Below the pieces are notes generated by a model. It was given only the letters and a program-made list of their open reading frames with translations. It was not told where the DNA came from and made no database searches. From Acanthococcus lagerstroemiae (lineage: Eukaryota > Arthropoda > Insecta > Hemiptera > Eriococcidae): a stretch of 64,000 nt of DNA. Of the stretch, positions 56,783-64,000 are shown in pieces; within the stretch, counting starts at the first letter, position 1; each line of letters begins with the position of its first letter. The position numbers and the translations under genes were made by a program. The DNA is taken from positions 23,826,499 through 23,890,498 of the forward strand of contig CM063107.1 of assembly GCA_031841125.1 (NCBI GenBank). The letters run 5' to 3'.

Positions 56783-56940
56783 AAAGATTTTTGCAAGGTG
56801 AAACGACATACTTATCGGTCTGTAGTTCGCCATATCATATTTGTTTCTTTTTTTTTGGTAGCAGAATTATTTCCGACACTTTCCATTATACCGTGATAAT
56901 TTCTGTATCGATTATTTTATTAAATATTCTACTTAGAAAC
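56783..56940 (-). pseudogene. LINE RT N-terminal part (right part of split element)
   Basis: Reading right to left: RFLSRIFNKIIDTEIITV, WKVSEIILLPKK and DMANYRPISMSFHLAKIF (NYRPIS motif) in adjacent frames. These precede FIDYREAFDSI of 50650-51799 in any non-LTR RT. Same strand and order support a single element split by 51800-56782. Confidence 0.78.
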
Positions 56941-57240
56941 CGTGGACTGGGGGGGGGGATTCCCCGACCGGGCCCCTTGGACTGCGGGTCCACCCTAAAT
57001 ATGACTTGTTCCAGGAATGGAAAAATGCTGGTTGGGGCCCGTGGGCCCCAACCAGTATTCTCCCTTTACAATTCGTCCCCTCAGGGCTGGTTCTGTGAGC
57101 CTTGGATTTTTGAGATTTTCTGGCATAGGTTGATAATGGTGAGTCATGTGATCCAATCTTCTGCACCGAATAACAGCTTCCCAATATATGTGCAGTATGT
57201 ACCCTAACGGACAGTACCGCCCATATTGGGCACTACTAAA
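56941..57240. other. GC-rich insert with a 28-bp perfect palindrome
   Basis: GC-rich segment abutting the LINE. CTGGTTGGGGCCC / GGGCCCCAACCAG arms of 13 bp around GT (57028-57055) would form a perfect hairpin. A second GGGGCCC-type word and a G9 run (56949-56957) are close. Function unknown. Confidence 0.5.
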
Positions 57241-58636
57241 ACTTGTTGGGCAACTTCAAAAAATTTGGGCAGCTCCGAAAAAGAAAGGAAGAACAGGCTT
57301 TTAAAAATTTTATTTATTCGAAGAAATGAAAACAAACGTAAAACAATCATCATTTTGAAAAATTTATTAAATGATTAAAGAATGAGTAATGAACGTAATG
57401 AAAACGAATGTAATACTTAATGTAAAAATATTCAAGTAAGTAATGTACTCGTAAGCAAAATTATTTAAATACCTGACGCAAATGATTTTTTGGATTGAAT
57501 ATTTTTGTCTCGGGGGGGGGGGGGGGTGAGGTACTGAGATAGGAAAAAAATTGTCAATTTGGGCAGCTGCGATGAAGAGTTTCACACTGTATATGTGTTA
57601 CGCATAACTGTGCTATTATTGACCAACGGATCGGTGAAGGGATGCCAGTAAATTAGCGGAGACAACACTCGAGTTTGTATTTTGGCATATGCAGTGACCA
57701 TTTTTGGAAACCGGTGACCAGTAATTGCATGTACGAATTTCGCCCGCGGTGGTCTCCGCTCTCCAGCCGATTTCATTTATAATTTGCAACAACGGCTGCT
57801 CAACCCGTGCGATGACTCGATGGCGTGACTCATCGGACCTATTAGTTCTCTTCGGTCCTAATTAGTTATTATAGTGGTTATCACCAACTGCAGCCACCCA
57901 GCCAGCAGGTTTAAAATTTGACCCGAGTAATTTGCATCGAAAGTGTCTAAAGTTTATCTAATTGCTCGCGATGAAATGTCGCGTTGTGTAATAGATTGAA
58001 ACGAATTAACAACTTTCATCGATCGCAAATTCTCTGAGGCCGGAAGAAAACACACTCGAGATGACTCGAGATCAGCGAGAAGTAGTTTAGGTGCCAAGTG
58101 TGAATGGTGAATGTCTGATTGCAAAGTGAAGTGTGCAAATGTCGTTTGACAGTTCGGTTTTATAAAGTAAATATGGCAGAACAGGAGATGCTCGTGTATA
58201 TACATCTTCTTATTTGTAAGACATAGCGAGATTTATCTTTACTCTTTATTTTTCTCTTTTCTTACGAGAACGACACTTAATCGTAATGACATTCGCGTTG
58301 TAAATCGTGTACAAACACAATTTCTATTCCGGGAGAGAACCTAGATCATATATGCTACTTCGTGGTGCGGCGACAAACTAGTAATAACTAATGTAAATCG
58401 ATTCAATTTGTATAGATCGCAGTTATGGAATCTGATTTAATCGAACAAGCTCGAAGCCCGAGTGACTTAAGAGATTGTATATGTCGATGTTCTCGTGACG
58501 ACTTGATCAAAGGCTCACCCAGAGGCGGCTACATGACCTCCAGGGTGTAAAAACGATTTTTCCTTCCTCTTTTGCTGTTTTCGTGTAGTGAGATACTAAT
58601 TCTAAGATGTAATAAGTTCCTTCTCTTCTTATGCCC
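57241..58636. other. Unassigned, apparently low-repeat DNA
   Basis: 57240-57560 has TTGGGCAAC/TTGGGCAGCT words at both ends and a G16 run (57511-57526). 57600-58530 is balanced in composition, with no relatives in the window and no coding motif; it may be host non-coding sequence. Confidence 0.3.
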
Positions 58637-59391
58637 GGGTCATTCTCCAGAAACAGAGAATATTTCCAGCAAACTTTGAACCCTAATTTTCAATTTTCTT
58701 TTGGGCGGGGGTTATTTTGGGTTACCCAGTAACATCCGCAGCAAAATTCACCAGTCCAATTCATCAGACAAGACAATTACCACCTTTTGAATAGTAAAAG
58801 AGCAAAGGGAGGTGTCTATCGTCGTGGATATTACCATCTTGTCTCAATACGTGTGATACTTAAATTTTTTTCCAAATTGTTTTTTCTCAATACAGTGGTA
58901 TTATTACTCAGAAAGGTTGGAAGTATGTGTGGAGAAGTTCAGTTTGCTATCAGTAACTTCACATTTCAAAAAGGAGTGGTGTAAAGTTCTCTGACTAGGT
59001 TTCTTACGTCATTTTTGTAGTCAATCTTTAACATATATGCTTTATACATTTTTCAACATAACAGGCGAAAATTCCGGTACAGTTTTGATCCTTGAATACG
59101 ATCCAGGTGTCAGATCATAGTCACTGGTGCAGGTGATAGCACCATGTTCAAAAATTCCTCAGAAAAGGAAATTCTTGGATCTGTTTTGTCGTAGCCATGG
59201 ATATCAGTGCTTTTGTGACAAAATATCTATGGTCCTGGACAAAGGTCGTCCTCCTCTCTAAATTTTGATGCTCCTTCTCTGTAAACTTGTTAAATATTCT
59301 CTGCTACTTATAAACTAAGTATTTTGCAAAACAAAAGTCCAACCAAAAAATAAATGCCACCTTAATATTTTCAATTTCTGGAGAATGACCC
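58637..59391. mobile_element. Short inverted-repeat element with GGGTCATTCTCC ends
   Basis: GGGTCATTCTCCAGAAACAG at the left is matched, inverted, by TTTCTGGAGAATGACCC at the right. About 755 bp. The interior is related to 45150-45645. No transposase frame and no clear target duplication. Confidence 0.72.
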
Positions 59392-59559
59392 ACATATACC
59401 TTTTGATGAAAAAGCGTGGGGTTTGTGGTGCCGGGTGATCCGAAATTCAATAGTTAAACCTGTTCCTTCCGGTCTAAAAACCCGCCAAACAAACAGGTTT
59501 TGAATTCGAACAATTTTGAAGTGTTCCGCAGGGGAGAGGGGGTCAATTGTAATGTAAGT

Positions 59560-60065
59560 TTCCCTATCAAAAAGTCTGTAATTAAAGCTTCCTAAATATC
59601 GATTTTGTAATAAATGTCAGAAATGGATTTTATAACCCCGAGAAATACTTCCCCTATCAAACTTGTAAATGTTTTCTTATACCCAGCCCCCGCTCCCACA
59701 TTAGGATTCTCAGTTTTCATGTTAGATAAAAACTGATCTTCAGAAATGGATTCTACTACCCAGAAAACATGAGAAACAATACCAATCTTAAAATAGTAAA
59801 TTTCTTATCTTTAGTCCCTGACCCACGTAAAAATCCTTCAATTTTCATATTCGCTAAAAAAAAATCAAATGAATTCTAGTGCCCTGAAAACATGAGAAAC
59901 AATACCCATCTCGATATTGTAATTTTTCACTTTTCAGTCCCTACAACCACCATAGTTCCCTGAATTTGTATGGGAACTAAAAATCAGTGTTACAAATAGA
60001 TTTCAGGCCTTGACAAACAGAGGAACGATAATGCTCCTCCCCTCTAGAGAGCTCAAAATTTCAAG
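59560..60065. repeat. Degenerate tandem repeat of about 125 bp, about four units
   Basis: Recurrent ordered words: AGAAATGGATTYTAYWACCC, GAAAACATGAGAAACAATAC, TTTAGTCCCTGACCC/TTTCAGTCCCTACAACC and TTCAATTTTCATRTT. No open frame across units. Confidence 0.55.
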
Positions 60066-60355
60066 TTAAGGGGCTAACAGATACGAATTCAGTGACCTTA
60101 GAAATGTGGTTATCGACGTCTCAATGTTTCTTTTTGCACTTGTACCTACAAATTCGGTAATTATTAAAGAAAGATTGAAGAAATATTATAACACTTTAGA
60201 AACACAATGTTTGATGCGGTGGAACCAAGGGGGAAGAGCTTTCCGGAAAAGCTACCGAGGATGGGTAGGTACAGGGGTTGAGAAGCGTGTCTGATGTCGA
60301 TTTTCACCCATTGGTGACACCTAAAAAATTCTCCGTTGCCTTCCATGAAAGGCCT

Positions 60356-60569
60356 CTTTTCTAATTTTACTCTCAACCCAAGCCCTGGAGTCCGCCCCTT
60401 CGAGCATTACCTCAGAGACGTTGGGGAGGCTGTGAGCACGGTCTCAGTCCTCTTTTCGTCTTGCCGAAAACCCGGCCTAGGTCGAAATGTAGCGAATTGC
60501 TACGTGGGCTCGAATCCGGAACCTCCTAATTCCGAGACCAGCGCGCTATCTACTCGGCCACCAGACCCT
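60356..60569 (-). mobile_element. tRNA-derived SINE-1, copy 2
   Basis: Minus-strand head GGTCTGGTGGCCGAGTAGAT with B box GGTTCCGGATTCGAGCC, and a body ending GAGAGTAAAATTAGAAAAG. Flanked by 15-bp direct repeats TTCCATGAAAGGCCT (60341-60355) and TTCCATAAAAGGCCT (60570-60584), one mismatch. Not a tRNA gene. Confidence 0.9.
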
Positions 60570-60599
60570 TTCCATAAAAGGCCTGTATTAATACATAGC

Positions 60600-61209
60600 A
60601 GCTAAAGGGGTAATTTTCATCTCCTTTTTGCGAGTTCTAGGGTAGTTATGGAAAAATAGAATGTGACTTTCCATGTGTAAAGTTTCGCGATGAATAAATT
60701 TTAATTGGAGTATTTTTTTTTTTTAATGCGATATTTATTAATATTTAAGAAACATTGTTTGGGCAACCTCAATTCCTACAACAAAATACATAGAATCCCG
60801 ATTTTATGTAATTTTTTTTTCTTCTGAAAACAGAAGGCCCATACTTAATAATGCCTACCCGACTCAAGCTTTTTATTTAAAAAATTTCTCAATTCGTCCT
60901 TCTAGTTCTAATCTGCTCTCCAAACTTGATGAATATTTTCTACTATGTACATATGGAGTTATGGACTAAGTAGGTATTATTGAAAAAATAAAAAATAAAA
61001 ATATAGTAATAATAATAAGTCTAACAAAAAAAATAAAAATTTAGTATTCTCAGTTCCTATAGAAGGACCCTGGCCTGCAGTATTAATCTATGTACTGAAT
61101 ATAACACTATCAAGTTAAAGAGAATGTTAGTTTCACGCAGTTTTAGAAGAAGCTGAAAGTCCCTAAGGAATCATGAACGAGTCTTCGAGAGTATTTCAGT
61201 GTAAGTTTG
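60600..61209. other. Unassigned AT-rich DNA
   Basis: No gene. Poly-T (60713-60724) and AATAATAATAA-type runs. 61130-61205 shows the GACT/AGTC periodic vocabulary. Confidence 0.3.
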
Positions 61210-61218
61210 AAGAATCCC

Positions 61219-61580
61219 AGGGACGTACCGAAGAGTTTTTCCGGGGGGTAAAAATTGTGAAAGTACCAATTGACTCAGCTCAGAATTCCCAAGTATTAAG
61301 CAAAAAAAACAACCTTTTGACTTGTTGGATTTTTCCAACTGATTCAACTCACAATTCTCAAATATCAAAGCAAAAGAAGAAAAACATTTTGACTTGTGTT
61401 GGGTTTTCCCAACTTTTCAACTCAGTTCCCAAGTATCAAAGCAAAAAAAAAGAAAGAAAAAACTTTCAACTTATCAGATTTTTCCAACCCGCCTAACTAA
61501 AATGGTAAATTTTCCCAACGGCTGAGTAAAAAATTCCTACGGGGGGATGGAGTTGCCCTCTCCCCATTGGTAGGTTCCTA
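61219..61580. mobile_element. hAT-like MITE with internal 74-bp tandem units
   Basis: Ends AGGGACGTACC and GGTAGGTTCCT are imperfect inverted repeats, flanked by AAGAATCCC (61210-61218 and 61581-61589), an 8-9-bp target duplication. Inside, 61266-61490 holds three units of about 74 bp (CAACTCACAATTCTCAAATA, AAGCAAAA, CTTGTTGGATTTTTCCAAC). Confidence 0.78.
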
Positions 61581-61760
61581 AAGAATCCCACTGAGTTCTA
61601 ATCAAGTGTGAAAGAGTTTTGAATAGTTTGGAACTCGCTGAAAGATTCTTGGAGAATATAAAAGGTTGCAGAATCTGACATAGGCCTGAAGGAAGCTAAA
61701 AGTGTCTGAAAGAGTTGTACAAAGAAAGTCTTAGACAACTTAAAGCTGGGATAAAAGAGT
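61581..61760. repeat. Quasi-periodic AGTC/GAAAGAGT sequence
   Basis: GTGAAAGAGTTTTGAATAGT, CTGAAAGAGTTGTACAAAG and GTCTTAGACAACTTAAAG. The MITE at 61219 was inserted within this stretch, whose left part is 61130-61218. Confidence 0.4.
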
Positions 61761-61935
61761 CTTGAATGAATAAAATATGAATATTCGTCTTTCATCTCAT
61801 CATGATTTTCAGCAGAAATTTACTTGATAGAAAGAAATGTTGTAAGACCTGCGAAGTGTCTGAAGATATTACTATTTTTATATTTTGCAAGGTGTAGAAA
61901 ATGACTACACCCTAGGTGTGTAAGATGGGGGGGGG

Positions 61936-62150
61936 GTCTGATTGGCCGAATCGATAGCGCGTTGGTCTCGGAATCCGGAGGTTCCGGGTACGAGCCCACG
62001 TAGCAACTCGCCAGATTTCCATTTAGGCCGGTTTTTCGGCCAGAAGGGAAGAGGGCTAAGACAGCCCTAAAACAGCCTCCCCGATGTCTTTGATGTAGTT
62101 CTCGAAAGGGCGGATTCCAGGGCTCGGATTGAGAGCAAATTAGAAAAGAA
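61936..62150 (+). mobile_element. tRNA-derived SINE-1, copy 3
   Basis: Head GTCTGATTGGCCGAATCGAT with B box GGTTCCGGGTACGAGCC, and a body ending GAGAGCAAATTAGAAAAGAA. Flanked by GTAAGATG on both sides (61920-61927 and 62152-62159), the left one followed by a G-run. Forward orientation, opposite to copies 1 and 2. Confidence 0.87.
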
Positions 62151-62159
62151 GGTAAGATG

Positions 62160-63240
62160 AAGCACGTGCAACACCTACTGTATAATAATTGCCGTAATTG
62201 GGCTCAGCTGCGGCAGAAGGATCTCTTGGAGGGGGCACAAAAAATTAAAATTTGGGTCAACAAACAACAACAAAATGCTCTTGTATCAACTTGCTGAATA
62301 GTTCTTCTAAACTTTTTAGTTATCTTGGGGTAGGGAGTGCAATGAACCCCTTTATCTCCCTTTACCGTTGCGACATCACTGACTGGACCCACTGTAACAC
62401 TGCAAACTTTGGAGCTATCTTGAAATTGTAAGATGAGAGAGATGTCTCACTATTCTGTTTGAGTATTATAAAAAACCCGTACATTTCCAATCCGCGTCAA
62501 TATAGTTTTTTTTTATTTATTATTATTTTTTGTACATATATGTATATTATTTTGGTGTCGCCGAACTTGTTTTACAATTTCATACACCACAAGCCACACT
62601 ACATGCCATCATGCGTGTCAGTAATTTTGTCGGACGAATATTCGTGTGAAAACCTGTTCGCAAAATTTAATTGGCGAATAACTGGTTGACCGCAAATCGT
62701 TGCATCTTGACTTTGATTCAAGGTTTTGTTGTATGTATTTGGAATAATTGGTGCTGCACATGTAACTTTTTTGTCACTGATTCATCGAGGAATCCACCAG
62801 TAATTATTCGCACCTATCTAGCCACAAGACCGTTGCGAAGGAAACTTTGGGGTGTACTGGTCGCCCTTTCGTGAAATTGTACCCAAAATGTAGACGGACA
62901 TTTTTTTCGCTTTCTATAGAAAATTTCTAATTTTAGTCGGCATTTACCAATAATTCGAGAAAATCTGGAACGAGAAAAGCCATCTAGTTTGTTATTGTAG
63001 CCTTCACATTGCTGCATATTACATGCCGACTTAGTGAAAAGATGGAATCGTAGAATTTTATCAGTTATTCTGGTAATAAACAAATGAATTGTTGTTAATG
63101 ACTACTTTAACGTTTGGGTGTAAAAATATTCACTTTTGCGAATGTTCGCGGACCATTTTACTCAACTAAATCTGAAGAAATCCAAGAAGCAGAACTAGGG
63201 ACCCTGACTCCCTCTCCTACCAGTTCGTGAAGCTGAGGAG
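62160..63240. other. Unassigned, apparently low-repeat DNA
   Basis: No element recognised. Forward frame 62671-62874 and minus frame 62814-63083 have no known motif. Confidence 0.3.
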
Positions 63241-63710
63241 CAGTAGTATCCCTCCCCCTGTTATAACAAAAAAAAATTATAATAGTGAGATCTCGCTTAC
63301 ACGAAACGGTGTACCACAGGACAGATATCTCCAGGTCAGTGCGATTTGGAGGCAAACCCAAAATAGTTTGTTTTGCTACAGAGGGAAAGCCAAATTACCA
63401 AATTTCATATCAAGGGCACTGCTGACAAAATTGAATTTGATCTACAAAATATTAAAAAAAAAAGAAGAAAACATTGAAAGCAGCATTAAATTCAAAGTTT
63501 TATTCGATGCAGCATGAAATCACCTTTTCAATGATGCCAAAATCTAATTTTCTAGAAAAATTGAATTTGCCTCCGAATCGCACTGATCCGACGATGTACT
63601 GGACGCTCATTTCTCTTTAAACCAAATAAAAATAAATGGCTTATTCTCTTCCGGAAAAATTTCTATTACCCTCAGTATTGAGTCGGTTGATAGACAGAGG
63701 GATACTACTG
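63241..63710. mobile_element. Foldback element with CAGTAGTATCCCTC ends
   Basis: CAGTAGTATCCCTC (63241) and GAGGGATACTACTG (to 63710) are perfect inverted ends. Subterminal GTCAGTGCGATTTGGAGGCA and TGCCTCCGAATCGCACTGA pair as well. 470 bp, no coding, no target duplication seen. Confidence 0.8.
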
Positions 63711-63814
63711 ACATGACTAAAACGTTGACTATGAGCTTGAATTTCAGCAAAAAATGTATTATCTGCATGAATTCCACTATTTATGGTTTGATGGAAATTA
63801 AGCATATTATGTAT

Positions 63815-64000
63815 GTAATGTCATCATCATCATCATCTGTCCATCGCTCATGACTGAGTGCTCGGTGACCTGCTTCCAACCGCGGCCACCATTAATTTCC
63901 AGGCCAATCGATCCTCCGCCGTTCGCATCAACTTACAGATTGTGAGTTTAGTCATTTCCTCAATCTGGTCTGTCCATCTCTTTGGCGACATCCCCCTTGA
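63815..64000 (-). pseudogene. RTE-like LINE, 3' end with ATG-repeat tail (runs off window)
   Basis: The minus-strand frame from the window edge reads MSPKRWTDQIEEMTKLTICK, LMRTAEDRLAWKLMVAAVGS, then a stop, followed by a TGATGATGATGATG tail (63820-63835). KRWTDQI...A.DR..WK is the C-terminus of RTE-type polyproteins, which often end in short microsatellite tails. The rest lies beyond position 64000. Confidence 0.85.

Noticed and set aside
1..64000. CRISPR arrays, operons, prophage or bacterial features
   Set aside because: No regularly spaced identical repeats, ribosome binding sites or long contiguous genes; splice sites, SINEs and LINEs show a eukaryotic genome.

Overview
The window looks like one AT-rich, repeat-dominated stretch of an arthropod nuclear genome, most likely an insect. 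There are no operons, ribosome binding sites or long uninterrupted genes. What can be read is relics of arthropod-type non-LTR retrotransposons (RTE/CR1-like, Jockey-like, R1-like), hAT, Mutator-like and Tc1/mariner-like DNA elements, tRNA-derived SINEs and one host neuropeptide exon. The exon at 8508-8652 (minus strand) encodes a signal peptide followed by RYLPT, the pentapeptide proctolin known from arthropods. It has a good splice acceptor and donor and is the only confident host coding sequence. Everything else that codes is mobile-element debris carrying stops and frameshifts.

Layout. 0-8 kb: AT-rich DNA, a truncated LINE 3' end with a 13-bp target duplication, a foldback MITE, a SINE body, a tRNA-derived SINE and the first copy of a composite repeat (A-BCD-A). 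8.5 kb: proctolin exon. 10.9-12.1 kb: LINE fragment. 13.7-15.4 kb: inverted composite repeat between two diverged copies of a 240-bp segment. 16.7-19.8 kb: a degenerate LINE on the minus strand. 22.4-27.5 kb: three non-LTR fragments side by side, including a Jockey-like element joined inside the RT domain to an R1-like element. 28.8-29.5 kb: an internally deleted hAT with perfect 8-bp target duplications. 30-32 kb: second composite repeat, with a DNA element and a SINE inserted in it. 35.3-36.0 kb: TA-flanked inverted-repeat element. 37 kb: LINE and Copia relics. 40.3-43.6 kb: the most complete LINE, plus strand, interrupted by a MITE arm. 44.6-48.2 kb: several short inverted-repeat elements.

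The most interesting region is 50.65-56.94 kb, read here as a four-level nest. A minus-strand LINE is split by an element with roughly 410-bp terminal inverted repeats (51800-56782). That element carries part of a gene for a conserved uncharacterised metazoan protein family. The gene is split by a Mutator-like element (52800-55939, 8-bp target duplication). The Mutator-like transposase remnant is in turn split by a hAT-like element (53350-55691, 8-bp target duplication) containing a 280-bp satellite array. Removing each inner layer with one target-site copy restores the reading frame at both junctions I could test. This order of events is read directly from the sequence.

From 57 to 64 kb there is mostly unassigned DNA with two more SINE copies, a MITE with internal tandem units, a foldback element and the 3' end of an RTE-like LINE. 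Several stretches also show a degenerate 11-14-nt periodicity of GACT/AGTC words that I cannot assign to any known family.
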